Shown: positions 1 to 7,258 of the stretch, piece by piece | Layout: each line of letters opens with the position of its first letter | Position numbering within the stretch: position 1 is the first letter of the stretch | Assembly: GCA_944393345.1 (NCBI GenBank) | Contig: CALXZW010000050.1 | Span: 1-9,101, forward strand | DNA length: 9,101 nucleotides | Reading direction: 5' to 3' | Source of the DNA: an uncultured Clostridia bacterium | Lineage (GTDB): Bacteria > Bacillota > Clostridia > TANB77 > CAG-508 | Made by a program: the position numbers and the translations under genes | The notes under the pieces: generated by a model | What the model was told of the DNA's origin: nothing | Database searches by the model: none | What the model saw: the letters and a program-made list of their open reading frames with translations, nothing else

Positions 1-1022
1 TATGCTGGTCTAGTAAATTCTGCATTTTCTAATCCAGGAATTGTTCTATACAATGCTATTTGTACATCTTCTGGTAATGATGAACTCATTCCTTGTATAT
101 ACATTTCTTCTGTATCTAATCCGACTGGTTCTACAAATGCCTGATGTCTTGGTTTATCACTAAATCTAACTACTTTATCTTCTATCGAAGGACAATATCT
201 TGGTCCTGTTCCCTCTATTTTTCCACCATAAAGTGGTGATCTATGTAAATTCTCTCTTATTATTTTGTGTGTTTCTTCATTTGTATATGTCAAATAACAA
301 TCAACTTGTTTAAAATCCTTTGGTGAATTTTCGAAAGAAAAAGCTTCTATTCCGTTATCTCCCTTTTGAACTTCCATTTTACTAAAGTCTATACTTCTTC
401 GATTTATTCTTGCTGGTGTTCCTGTTTTAAATCTTACTAATTTTATTCCTAAATCTTTTAAACATTCAGATAATTTATTTGCAGCAGCTACACCATCTGG
501 TCCACTTTCTTTTGAAAAATCTCCTATAAATATTTTTCCTTTCAAATATGTACCAGTTGCTAATATAATTGCTTTAACTTTATAAACTGCTCCTACATCA
601 GTTTCTATTGCTTTGACTTTTCCATTATCTAATTCAATTTTTACTATTTCTCCCTGCTTAACTTCTAAATTTTTTTGTAATTCTAATGTATGCTTCATTT
701 CTGCTTGATATTTTTTTCTATCTGCTTGTGCTCTTAATGAATGTACTGCTGGTCCTTTTGATGTATTTAACATTTTTATTTGAATCATTGTCTTATCAAT
801 ATTTTTTCCCATTTCCCCGCCTAAAGCATCTATTTCTCTTACTAAATGTCCTTTTGAACTTCCTCCTATATGAGGATTACAAGGCATATTAGCTATTGCT
901 TCTAAACTTATTGAAAATATCAATGTCTTCATTCCTAATCTTGCAGCTGCTAATGCTGCTTCACATCCAGCATGTCCTGCACCAACTACTGCTATATCAT
1001 ATTCTCCTGCATAATAACTCAT
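1..1022 (-). CDS. mnmG: tRNA uridine-5-carboxymethylaminomethyl modification enzyme MnmG (GidA), 5' part only
   Basis: MnmG is the FAD-dependent partner of MnmE; together they install (carboxymethyl)aminomethyl groups on wobble U34 of certain tRNAs in the cytoplasm. The frame is open from ATG at 1020-1022 to the left edge, giving 340 codons, a little over half of the usual 620-640. The N-terminus has the FAD dinucleotide-binding motif [10 protein letters not shown] (residues 14-23, GxGxxG), then [20 protein letters not shown], a slight variant of the family's usual [28 protein letters not shown] and [13 protein letters not shown] follow, the latter with the conserved cysteine at about residue 277. 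A GGAAGG Shine-Dalgarno at 1029-1034 lies 6 nt before the ATG and fixes the start. No stop or frameshift is seen in the visible part. It lies downstream of mnmE, a usual pairing, but after an unusually long 367-bp gap. The C-terminal MnmE-binding part is outside the window. Confidence 0.97.
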   Translation of the reverse strand, partial: MSYYAGEYDIAVVGAGHAGCEAALAAARLGMKTLIFSISLEAIANMPCNPHIGGSSKGHLVREIDALGGEMGKNIDKTMIQIKMLNTSKGPAVHSLRAQADRKKYQAEMKHTLELQKNLEVKQGEIVKIELDNGKVKAIETDVGAVYKVKAIILATGTYLKGKIFIGDFSKESGPDGVAAANKLSECLKDLGIKLVRFKTGTPARINRRSIDFSKMEVQKGDNGIEAFSFENSPKDFKQVDCYLTYTNEETHKIIRENLHRSPLYGGKIEGTGPRYCPSIEDKVVRFSDKPRHQAFVEPVGLDTEEMYIQGMSSSLPEDVQIALYRTIPGLENAEFTRPA

Positions 1023-1389
1023 TTTTTTCCTTCCTTTTCTATTTATCGTATTATATTTTTAATTCCTTGTGAAACTGAAAAATAGTGTTTTGTAGAATTT
1101 TTTAGTTTATTTTAATTTATAGTTTCTATTTATTTTTTCTGTTATCCTGTTATTTCATTGTTTCTTAACCATTTTTCTTTTTTTAATCTATTAGTTTATA
1201 TTTTTTTGTTTGTTTGTGAATTTATGTATACTTATGTAGATATTCTTTATAATATTATTTATGTTTTTTACTTGTACTTTCTTGTTCAAAATCATTTTTA
1301 AAGAATTTTATTTTTTGAAGCATATTTTATATGGATTAATTGCATTTTTGTCTTATTTTTGATTTTGAAGTGATTTAGTGAGTTTTATT
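1023..1389. other. AT-rich mnmE-mnmG spacer without a recognisable gene
   Basis: This 367-bp stretch between the mnmE stop and the mnmG start is strongly T-rich on the plus strand. It holds no open frame with a ribosome binding site, no tRNA-like fold and no hairpin followed by a T-run, so no terminator for mnmE can be named. The only signals are the possible mnmG -10 hexamer and the mnmG Shine-Dalgarno at its left end. mnmE and mnmG could still be cotranscribed across it. Confidence 0.6.
1050..1055 (-). promoter_or_regulatory. possible -10 element for mnmG
   Basis: On the minus strand this reads TATAAT, about 28 nt before the mnmG ATG and just ahead of its GGAAGG Shine-Dalgarno (1029-1034). 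I see no good -35 hexamer at 16-18 nt, and such hexamers are common by chance in DNA this AT-rich. The call therefore rests on position and on the long gap after mnmE, which leaves room for a separate promoter. Confidence 0.3.
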
Positions 1390-2758
1390 TTATTTTCCCA
1401 AACAAAATCTAGCAAAAATTTCATTTATTATATCTTCTGTAACAATTTCTCCTGTTATATTACTTAAATCTTCCAAAATGTCTTTTATAAAAATCGCAAT
1501 AATATCTATTGGCATTTTATCTTCTACTGATTTTTTTGCTTTTTCTAAATTGCTTAAAGCATGTGAAATTATATTTTTATGTCTAACATTTGTTATTATT
1601 AATTCATTTCCTACTTCTATTTGGTTTAAATTAAACATTTTAGATATTTCTGCATATAAATCTTCAATTCCAATATTATTTAATGCTGACATTTTTATAA
1701 TAGGTACATTTATTTTTATCTCTTCTATGCTTTCATCAATTTTAGATTTTAAATCTATTTTATTTAATATTAAAATAGATTTTTTACTTTTTACTATTTC
1801 TAAGATTTCTTTATCTTCTTCTGAAAGTTCTTTTGAACTATCTAAAATTCCAATTACTAAATCTGCCGAATTTGCTATTTCCCTAGATTTTGCAATCCCT
1901 ATTTTTTCTACTTCATCACTTGCATTTCTTATTCCTGCAGTATCTATTAATTTTAATGGTATCCCATTTATATTTACGAATTCTTCTATAGTATCTCTTG
2001 TAGTCCCTTCAAATTCTGTAACAATTGCTCTATCTTCTTTTAGTATAGCGTTTAAAAGTGATGATTTCCCCGCATTAGGTCTTCCAATTATTACTGTTTT
2101 TATTCCTTCTCTTATTAATCGCCCATTATCAAAACTTTTTTCTAATTTTATAAGTTTATTTTCTACGCTATTTAACATATTACCTATTTGTCCAATTGTA
2201 ACTTCATCTACATCATATTCTGGATAATCTATAGCAACATCTATATTTACCATTACATCTAATATTTCAGACTTTATTTCTTGTATTTTATTAGATAACT
2301 GCCCTTCTAGTTGACTTATTCCTGTTTTAGCTTCTTTTTCAGATTTAGCATTTATAATGTCTATAACTGATTCTGCTTGCAATAAATCTATTCTTCCGTT
2401 TAAAAAAGCTCTTTTAGTAAATTCTCCTGGTTCTGCTAATTCTGCACCATTTGCTAAACAAATTTCTAATATTTTCTTTACTATTAAAATTCCTCCATGT
2501 GAGTTTATTTCACACATATCTTCAGCAGTATAGCTTTTAGGCGCTTTAAAATATGAAACTAAAACTTCATCAATTATTTCTTCATTTTGCACTATATGTC
2601 CATATTTTATAGTATAACCTTTTATATCTTCTATATTCTGTTTATATTTAGGTGTAAATATTTTATTTAATATTTCAAATGTCTTTTCTCCACTCATTCT
2701 TATTATTCCAATTCCTCCTATACCGAGGAGCCGTAGATATTGAAGCTATCGTACTCAT
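1390..2758 (-). CDS. mnmE: tRNA modification GTPase MnmE (TrmE), with a +1 frameshift near its N-terminus
   Basis: MnmE is the potassium-activated GTPase that works with MnmG on tRNA wobble U34. An uninterrupted frame from ATG 2695-2697 gives 435 residues but lacks the family's first ~20. Those are encoded upstream from ATG 2756-2758, which has a perfect AGGAGGT Shine-Dalgarno 5 nt away (2764-2770) and reads MSTIASISTAP. Removing one base near 2725 would continue it as GIGGIGIIR-MSGEK, the family's N-terminal glycine-rich strand, for 455 residues, a normal length. In restored numbering, the N-terminal tRNA/folate domain (SYTAEDMCEINSHGG) is followed by a GTPase domain: G1 GRPNAGKS 225-232, G2 GTTRDT 251-256, G3 DTAG 272-275, G4 NKID 332-335. 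The C-terminus is the hallmark CLGK with its conserved cysteine. The internal ATG at 2697 has an AGGAGG 16 nt away, too far to be a good start. Unshifted, the upstream frame ends after 27 codons. The lesion may be a sequencing error or a true mutation. Confidence 0.93.
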
Positions 2759-2763
2759 TTTTT

Positions 2764-2792
2764 ACCTCCTTAAAGCATATTATATTATATCA
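2764..2792 (-). promoter_or_regulatory. mnmE promoter (extended -10) and Shine-Dalgarno
   Basis: On the minus strand 2784-2792 reads TGATATAAT, an extended -10 (TGn plus a perfect TATAAT); a second TATAAT overlaps at 2779-2784. No clear -35 lies upstream, as expected for an extended -10 promoter. It sits between the khpB terminator and the AGGAGGT Shine-Dalgarno at 2764-2770, leaving a short leader before ATG 2756-2758. This placement supports a separate mnmE transcript and the upstream start codon. Confidence 0.55.
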
Positions 2793-2840
2793 CATTATGT
2801 AACTTTTGAAAATAGAAAATAATTTAAATTTTTATGTTAT

Positions 2841-2891
2841 AAATAAAAAAAACAAAGATGGATTATTACTTTTTGTAGAATCCGATCTTTG
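2841..2891 (-). terminator. Rho-independent terminator after khpB
   Basis: On the minus strand a 12-bp stem pairs 2879-2891 with 2853-2864 (CAAAGAT and GGATT segments, one bulged base at 2884). The 14-nt loop can add a TAC/GTA pairing. The stem is followed by a run of eight T (2845-2852) and more T-rich sequence. It starts 12 nt after the khpB stop, so it ends the rpmH-rnpA-yidD-yidC-khpB transcript. Confidence 0.85.
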
Positions 2892-2903
2892 ACCTCCGAT
2901 TTT

Positions 2904-3590
2904 CTATTTTTTTAAAGAAATTACAATTCTTCTGTATGGCTCTTCACCTATACTTGTTGTATCTATTTTTTCGTTTTTCTGTAATTTACTATGAATTATT
3001 TTTCTTTCATAAGCTTGCATTGGTTCTAATTTTATTGGCTTTTTCGTTCTCATAACAGTTTTAGCAACCTTTTCTGCAAGTTCTTCTAATGTTTTTACTC
3101 TTTTTGCCTTATATCCTTGAATATCCAAAATAACTCTTACTTTGTTTTGAATGTTTTTGTTTGCAATAGCAGATAAAATATTTTGCAATGCATATAATGT
3201 TTCTCCTCTATATCCTATTAAAAACCCTAATTCCGTGCCATTTATCTCTATATACAAACCACTTGAATCCTTTTTTACTTCATAAATAGTATCTTTTGGT
3301 AATTCATTTATAAAATTTTCTAAAAATTCTTTAACATTTTTTTCTGCTATTTCTTGTTCTTCTTCTGATAATTCAATAGCCTTTCTTTCTTTTACTTCTT
3401 CATGCTGTGTATCTTTTATAGTAAGCTCAACTTTAACAACTCTTGGTGCTAAAATACTAAAAAAACTTCTTTTATCTTCACTTTCTAAGACTTTTATATC
3501 TACAAAATTTCTTGATACCTTTAGTTCTTTTAATCCCTTCTCTATTGCTTCATTAGTAGTTTTTCCTTCTGCTATAATACTTTTTCCCAT
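2904..3590 (-). CDS. khpB: RNA-binding protein KhpB (Jag/EloR family)
   Basis: This 228-residue cytoplasmic protein has the Jag architecture. The Jag-N domain covers residues ~1-55 (MGKSIIAEGKTTNEAIEKGL). A charged Glu/Lys-rich linker (~60-95) leads to a type II KH domain with the loop GFLIGYRGETLYALQ, whose GxxG-like GYRG contacts RNA. The C-terminal R3H domain contains ERKIIHSKL (the Arg-x3-His signature) and the conserved closing GEEPYRRIVI. In other Firmicutes KhpB pairs with KhpA, binds many transcripts and affects cell elongation and division; that role is known of the family and not visible here. The ATG is 4 nt after the yidC stop, and its GAGGAGG Shine-Dalgarno lies in the last yidC codons, so the two are translationally close. 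It ends with TAG, directly before the terminator, so TAG acts as a normal stop here. Confidence 0.95.
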   Translation of the reverse strand: MGKSIIAEGKTTNEAIEKGLKELKVSRNFVDIKVLESEDKRSFFSILAPRVVKVELTIKDTQHEEVKERKAIELSEEEQEIAEKNVKEFLENFINELPKDTIYEVKKDSSGLYIEINGTELGFLIGYRGETLYALQNILSAIANKNIQNKVRVILDIQGYKAKRVKTLEELAEKVAKTVMRTKKPIKLEPMQAYERKIIHSKLQKNEKIDTTSIGEEPYRRIVISLKK

Positions 3591-3594
3591 TTTG

Positions 3595-4494
3595 TTATTC
3601 CTCCTCTGCTTTTATTAATTTATTTAAAACTAATTTTTCTAAAATCATAAGTATATTACTAATTAACCAATATAATGCTAATCCTAAAGGTGCAACAAAT
3701 GCTATTGAAATTGACATTATCGGCATCATCCAAGACATCATTTTATTAGTTTGCATTACTGCATCCATTTCATTATTTTCATCTTTTACTGTTAATTCTT
3801 TCCCTGTTTCTCCATCAATAACTGAATCGTTATTTTTCTTTCTGTTAGATTGTTGCTGCATTGCAGAAGTCATTCTTATCATAATAAAAGATGAAATTAT
3901 ATATAACACTGGTATTATATATACTGTATAATCCGCAATGTTTTGTTGAGGTATTTTACTTAAATCTAGACCTAAAAATTCCATTTTCAAATTTATATTT
4001 TCTATATTTACATCTTCTGGATTTTTTTCTTTTAAAAATTGATATTCTCTTATAATATCGATTTCTGGATAAACATTACTTACTTGTTTTCCTGCCTCTT
4101 GCATTTGTTGAACATATTTATTAATATCCTCTTTTGGAAGTTTACTCATAAATGTCAAAGGGCTTCTAACTAAATAGAATATCGATAATAACAATATAAG
4201 TTGTATAATTGCTGTTAAACATCCACTAAAAGGATTCATATTTTCTTTTTTATACAATTCCATAATTTCTTGATTCATTTTTTCTGGGTTGTTTTTATAT
4301 TTAAATTGTATTGTTTTCATTTTTTCTTGCAATTTTGCACTTTTTTGCATTGTCTTTTGCTGCTTAATCGATAATGGTAATAATATAAGTTTAATTACCA
4401 CTGTAAATAATATAATAGCAAATCCATAGTTATTTACTAAATTATATAATAACTCTAATAAATATCCAAATATATTAGCAAAAAATTCAAACAT
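3595..4494 (-). CDS. yidC: Membrane protein insertase YidC (Oxa1/SpoIIIJ family)
   Basis: YidC inserts and folds membrane proteins, alone or with SecYEG. At 299 residues it has the short Gram-positive layout without the large E. coli periplasmic domain. Hydrophobic segments lie at ~4-20, 23-41, 90-108, 190-207 and 254-290 (probably two spans). The first conserved span reads FTVVIKLILLPLSIKQQ; Lys35 stands where many family members have the groove arginine (Arg73 in Bacillus SpoIIIJ), a conservative change. A basic cytoplasmic hairpin follows (42-88), then NPFSGCLTAIIQ, with Thr where Pro is usual in GCLP. The C-terminus has APLGLALYWLISN. No lipoprotein signal with a lipobox cysteine is seen, unlike the Bacillus proteins. 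The outer loop (~112-188) and the polar loop at 212-248 are fairly long. A GGGAGGA Shine-Dalgarno precedes ATG 4492-4494. It lies between yidD and khpB in the same operon. Confidence 0.96.
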   Translation of the reverse strand: MFEFFANIFGYLLELLYNLVNNYGFAIILFTVVIKLILLPLSIKQQKTMQKSAKLQEKMKTIQFKYKNNPEKMNQEIMELYKKENMNPFSGCLTAIIQLILLLSIFYLVRSPLTFMSKLPKEDINKYVQQMQEAGKQVSNVYPEIDIIREYQFLKEKNPEDVNIENINLKMEFLGLDLSKIPQQNIADYTVYIIPVLYIISSFIMIRMTSAMQQQSNRKKNNDSVIDGETGKELTVKDENNEMDAVMQTNKMMSWMMPIMSISIAFVAPLGLALYWLISNILMILEKLVLNKLIKAEEE

Positions 4495-4510
4495 ATTTAT
4501 TCCTCCCGCT

Positions 4511-4729
4511 CTATTTTAATGGATCATAACCACCTTTTGAAAAAGGATTACATTTAAAAATCCTTACCAGCCCCTTTAAAAGACCTTTTATTACTCCATA
4601 CTTCTTTACTGCTTGTTTAGTATATTCTGAGCAAGTTGGATAAAATTTACAATTTATATTTTTTTCTGTAAAAAAAGAAGAAACATTTCTTTGATAAAAA
4701 GATATCATACTTATTACAACATTTTTCAT
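4511..4729 (-). CDS. yidD: Membrane protein insertion efficiency factor YidD
   Basis: YidD is a small membrane-associated protein that helps YidC-dependent insertion; its exact mechanism is unsettled. The 72 residues match the family in length and pattern: a hydrophobic/amphipathic start, CKFYPTCSEYTKQAVKKYG (Cys27, Cys33), GLVRIF, and KCNPFSKGGYDP near the end (Cys60). Its ATG overlaps the rnpA stop in an ATGA, so it is probably translationally coupled to rnpA. The yidC start follows 16 nt after its stop. It terminates with TAG; reading through would run into the yidC start region in another frame, so this TAG is a real stop. Confidence 0.95.
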   Translation of the reverse strand: MKNVVISMISFYQRNVSSFFTEKNINCKFYPTCSEYTKQAVKKYGVIKGLLKGLVRIFKCNPFSKGGYDPLK

Positions 4730-5079
4730 ATATTTTCCTCTTTTATTATTTTAGCTTTATCAAAAATTCTTTTTATATCTTGTTGAATGTTTTTAAAATT
4801 TACTTCCTCAATATTTCTTTTTTTATTCCACAAAAAAATTATATTATTCCCATTTTTAATTTTTTCTTCATAAATTCTATAATTTTCTCTAATTAATCTT
4901 TTTAGTTTGTTCCTTTTTATTGCTTTTCCATTTTTGACTCCTACAGCAATTCCTAAATAATTTATATTTTTGTTATTTTTTTGTATAACTGCTGTTATAT
5001 ATACACCTGTATAATAAATCCCTTTTGATAAAACATTTTTAAATTGATAATTCTTTTTCAACATTATAGTATTTTTCAT
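4726..5079 (-). CDS. rnpA: Ribonuclease P protein component RnpA
   Basis: RnpA is the small basic protein that binds the catalytic RNase P RNA and assists 5' processing of pre-tRNAs. At 117 residues it is of family length. It carries the signature KNGKAIKRNKLKRLIRENYR (about residues 49-68), the RNR-type basic helix that contacts RNA, with Lys where the second Arg of RNR is usual. The N-terminus, KKNYQFKNVLSKG, matches the family's aromatic pre-tRNA leader-binding strand. ATG 5077-5079 is chosen because it gives the usual few residues before LKKNYQF and has GAGG upstream, though at ~12 nt the spacing is long; Met6 is an alternative. It ends in TGA, overlapping the yidD start by 4 bp. rpmH lies upstream in the conserved order, with a hairpin between. 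Confidence 0.95.
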   Translation of the reverse strand: MKNTIMLKKNYQFKNVLSKGIYYTGVYITAVIQKNNKNINYLGIAVGVKNGKAIKRNKLKRLIRENYRIYEEKIKNGNNIIFLWNKKRNIEEVNFKNIQQDIKRIFDKAKIIKEENI

Positions 5080-5141
5080 TATTACTAAATTCCTCTTTTC
5101 TAAAACAAAAGTGTAATATGAAAAATTTTCAAGTTATACAC

Positions 5142-5170
5142 ATAAAAGGCACGCTTTTGCGGCCTTTTAT
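5142..5170 (-). terminator. Hairpin between rpmH and rnpA (partial terminator or attenuator)
   Basis: The arms 5142-5150 (ATAAAAGGC) and 5162-5170 (GCCTTTTAT) pair perfectly. They enclose CGC-TTTT-GCG (5152-5161), with one bulged base at 5151, giving a 12-bp stem and a 4-nt loop. It is the most GC-rich spot in this intergenic region, 35 nt after the rpmH stop. On the minus strand the T-run lies mostly in the stem and is followed by GTGTATAA, so termination may be incomplete and let some transcripts reach rnpA. It could equally be an RNA processing or stability element. Confidence 0.6.
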
Positions 5171-5205
5171 TTTACTAATACAACTATTAATAAAACATAA
5201 CTCTA

Positions 5206-5340
5206 TTAAGCACTTAATTTTTTTCTACCTTTTGCTCTTCTAGCTTTTATTATGTTTTGTCCTGATCTTGTTTTCATTCTTTTCATAAAACCATGCTCTT
5301 TCTTTTCTTGTCTATTTTTTGGTTGATATGTTCTTTTCAT
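5206..5340 (-). CDS. rpmH: 50S ribosomal protein L34 (bL34)
   Basis: This 44-codon gene was read directly from the sequence. The product begins [18 protein letters not shown], then [20 protein letters not shown], and ends RKKLSA, which is the full bL34 pattern at its normal length. It is a very basic protein of the large ribosomal subunit. An AGGAGGT Shine-Dalgarno at 5347-5353 lies 6 nt before the ATG (5338-5340), and the stop is TAA. It is the first gene of the minus-strand operon and the nearest gene to dnaA, as in most bacteria of this type. Confidence 0.98.
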   Translation of the reverse strand: MKRTYQPKNRQEKKEHGFMKRMKTRSGQNIIKARRAKGRKKLSA

Positions 5341-5372
5341 TTTAGCACCTCCTACTGAATTTTTTATATTTA

Positions 5373-5389
5373 ATTTTCATCATGAAAAT
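5373..5389. promoter_or_regulatory. 17-bp palindrome in the rpmH leader
   Basis: ATTTTCAT and ATGAAAAT flank a single central C, making a perfect inverted repeat with 8-bp arms, between the rpmH promoter and its Shine-Dalgarno. The centre is too short for a stable RNA loop, so it looks more like a dimer-binding DNA site than an RNA hairpin. No known operator is recognised, and AT-rich palindromes can arise by chance. Confidence 0.35.
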
Positions 5390-5414
5390 ATTTTACAATT
5401 TAACAAGTATATCA

Positions 5415-5444
5415 ATTATACAGTAATAATTATAAAAATGTCAA
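5415..5444 (-). promoter_or_regulatory. Consensus sigma-A-type promoter of rpmH operon
   Basis: On the minus strand TTGACA (5439-5444) and TATAAT (5415-5420) both match consensus exactly, with an 18-bp spacer. Transcription would start near 5408, giving a leader of about 65 nt before the rpmH ATG. It is the strongest promoter visible in the window, as expected for a ribosomal protein operon. Confidence 0.88.
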
Positions 5445-5563
5445 TACTTTTTATAAAAAAACCTTTAACCTCTTCGGAAATATGACTTTGTAATGTTTTA
5501 TTAAATTACTTATAATTTTATAATTCAATAATTTTTTGTAATATTTTTGTAAAATTTCTAGAG

Positions 5564-5773
5564 TTTTCCACAATTTTTTTCACTTTATCCACATTTTTTA
5601 AAAATTTTCCACAATCTTATTGACTAATTATATTTTTATTTGTTATTATAGGAAAGTACAAAATTATCTGTCTTTTTTGTTGATATTTCAGTAAATTTTT
5701 GTTCGTAACTTTTTGGTATTTGTTACAACATTATTACAAAGTTATCAACACTTGTGGATAACTTTGTGGATAA
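5564..5773. other. DnaA-box cluster upstream of dnaA (first part of oriC)
   Basis: Counting against TTATCCACA, forward boxes lie at 5564-5572 (TTTTCCACA), 5585-5593 (perfect), 5605-5613 (TTTTCCACA) and 5742-5750 (TTATCAACA). Perfect reverse boxes (TGTGGATAA) lie at 5753-5761 and 5765-5773. The first three surround or precede the likely dnaA promoter. The last three are packed just before the dnaA ribosome binding site, where bound DnaA would repress its own gene. The DNA between is very AT-rich. Together with the dnaA-dnaN spacer this forms the two-part origin typical of Firmicutes. Confidence 0.88.
5620..5649 (+). promoter_or_regulatory. Likely dnaA promoter
   Basis: TTGACT (5620-5625) and TATTAT (5644-5649) each have one mismatch to consensus and are 18 bp apart. 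The start point would be near 5656, leaving a leader of about 145 nt that contains the three boxes at 5742-5773. A weaker alternative is TTGATA at 5680-5685 without a convincing -10. Confidence 0.5.
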
Positions 5774-5800
5774 CTAAATAAAGAAAGGGATGATTTTTTT

Positions 5801-7159
5801 ATGGCAATAGATAAAGATGAATTAGCAGAAAAAATTAAAGAACTACTTCAACCAGAAGTTACAAAAATTTCTTACGACACTTGGATTGTTCCTTTATCAA
5901 TAAAAAGCATTGAAGGTGATCACATTGTCTTTACTGCTAATTCAGAATTTCAAAAAGATTTTCTTGAAAATAAATATCGAAGCCTTATTTTTAATACATT
6001 AAGATATATTACAAATAAAGATTGGACTTTTTCTGTAATAGATTTATCTAAAGAAAACAATGATAATATTTCTACAGATGTGATAAAAGATAAGTCAAGA
6101 GATATTTCTTCAGCAGAGATAGAATCTAACAAATCTACTTTAAATCCTAAATACACATTTGATACTTTTGTAGTAGGAAATAATAATAGGTTTGCACATG
6201 CTGCAGCATTAGCAGTAGGTAACGAACCCGCAAAATCATATAATCCATTATTTCTTTATGGTGGTGTTGGTTTAGGAAAAACACATTTAATGCATGCAAT
6301 TGGAAATAGAATTCTTGAAACAATAAAAAATAGTAATGTGTTATATGTTACTTCTGAAAAATTTACCAATCAATTAATAAATTCTATTAAAGATAATAAA
6401 AATGAATTTTTTAGAAATAAATATAGAAATATAGACGTTTTATTAATAGATGATATTCAATTTATAGCAGGAAAAGAAAGAGCTCAAGAAGAATTTTTCC
6501 ACACTTTTAATTAGATTTATGAAGATGGAAAACAAATAATCATCTCTAGCGATAAACCGCCAAGAGATATTCCATTTTTAGAAGACCGCTTAAAATCTAG
6601 ATTTGAATGGGGACTTTTAGCAGATATTTCTTGTCCTGATTATGAAACTCGTTTAGCAATTTTAAGAAAAAAAGCTCAAGATGAAAATATCATTATAGAT
6701 GACTTTATACTTTCTAATATTGCTAATAAAATTGATTCAAATATTAGAGAATTAGAAGGAGTATTTAATAAAATCGTTGCTAGGGCATCATTAACACATA
6801 GCCCTATAACAATAGAATTAGCAGAAAATATTATAAATGAATTTAAATATGAAAGTGAAAAAGTAATTTCATGTGATTTTATAAAAGAAACAGTTTCTAA
6901 ATATTTTAGTATTAATAAAGATGATCTTGCAGGAAATAAAAGATCTAATGATATTGCTTTTCCTAGACAAATTGCAATGTATTTATGTAGAGAAATTGCT
7001 AATATGTCTTATCCTCAAATAGGCATTGACTTTGGAGGAAGAGATCACTCAACAGTAATGCATGCTTGTAGAAAAATAGAAAAAGAGGTAAAAGAAAGAA
7101 ATAATACAAAGTTAATTGTGGATAGTGTGAAAAACATTATAATCGAAGGTAAACAATAA
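5801..7159 (+). CDS. dnaA: Chromosomal replication initiator DnaA, interrupted by an in-frame TAG at codon 238
   Basis: DnaA is the AAA+ ATPase that binds DnaA boxes, melts oriC and loads the helicase. The start at 5801 has AAAGGGATGA as Shine-Dalgarno. Ignoring one stop, the frame encodes 452 residues, a normal length. Domain I (1-~85) and a polar linker (~86-115) precede the AAA+ core from ~118: Walker [10 protein letters not shown] (154-162) and Walker [10 protein letters not shown] (213-221). TAG at 6512-6514 follows FFHTFN. The same frame continues immediately with [16 protein letters not shown] (sensor I), [12 protein letters not shown] (260-271, arginine-finger box) and the domain IV signature [16 protein letters not shown] (412-427). 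The stop product would have 237 residues and lack sensor I, the arginine finger and the DNA-binding domain, so it could not initiate. The replaced position varies in the family (Thr, Ala, Glu and others). As DnaA is essential, a sequence error, a suppressor or readthrough must be considered. No SD-backed restart is seen; the next useful in-frame ATG, at 6977, leaves only 60 residues. Confidence 0.95.
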
Positions 7160-7232
7160 GATATAAAATAATTACAAAGCTTTTTTAAAATTTTTGTTTG
7201 TAAAAAATATTGTTTGTAAATATATTTTGTCT

Positions 7233-7249
7233 CTGTTCTTACGGAACAG
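7233..7249. other. Small hairpin after dnaA
   Basis: CTGTTC (7233-7238) and GAACAG (7244-7249) form a 6-bp perfect stem around the loop TTACG, about 75 nt after the dnaA stop. No T-run follows on either strand, so it is not a convincing terminator. No other terminator is seen for dnaA, so dnaA and dnaN may be partly cotranscribed through the origin. Confidence 0.35.
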
Positions 7250-7258
7250 CTACATTAG

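Noticed and set aside
686..892. Plus-strand open frame (68 codons) opposite mnmG
   Set aside because: It lies wholly inside the well-conserved mnmG frame on the other strand and matches no family I recognise.
1478..2227. Long plus-strand open frame (249 codons) antisense to mnmE
   Set aside because: It mirrors the MnmE coding frame, has no Shine-Dalgarno, and its product is low-complexity Phe/Ile/Ser typical of the complement of AT-rich coding DNA.
6495..6503. DnaA-box variant TTTTCCACA within dnaA, 9 bp before the internal TAG
   Set aside because: The bases are fixed by the conserved Phe-Phe-His-Thr codons, so the match is most easily explained by protein constraint.
6512..6514. TAG reassigned to an amino acid in this organism
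   Set aside because: TAG ends khpB right before a terminator and ends yidD before yidC, so it works as a stop here; a code change is unlikely.
6977..7159. Separate small gene for the C-terminal 60 residues of DnaA
   Set aside because: It is the in-frame tail of dnaA domain IV, lacks a ribosome binding site, and begins within a conserved helix.
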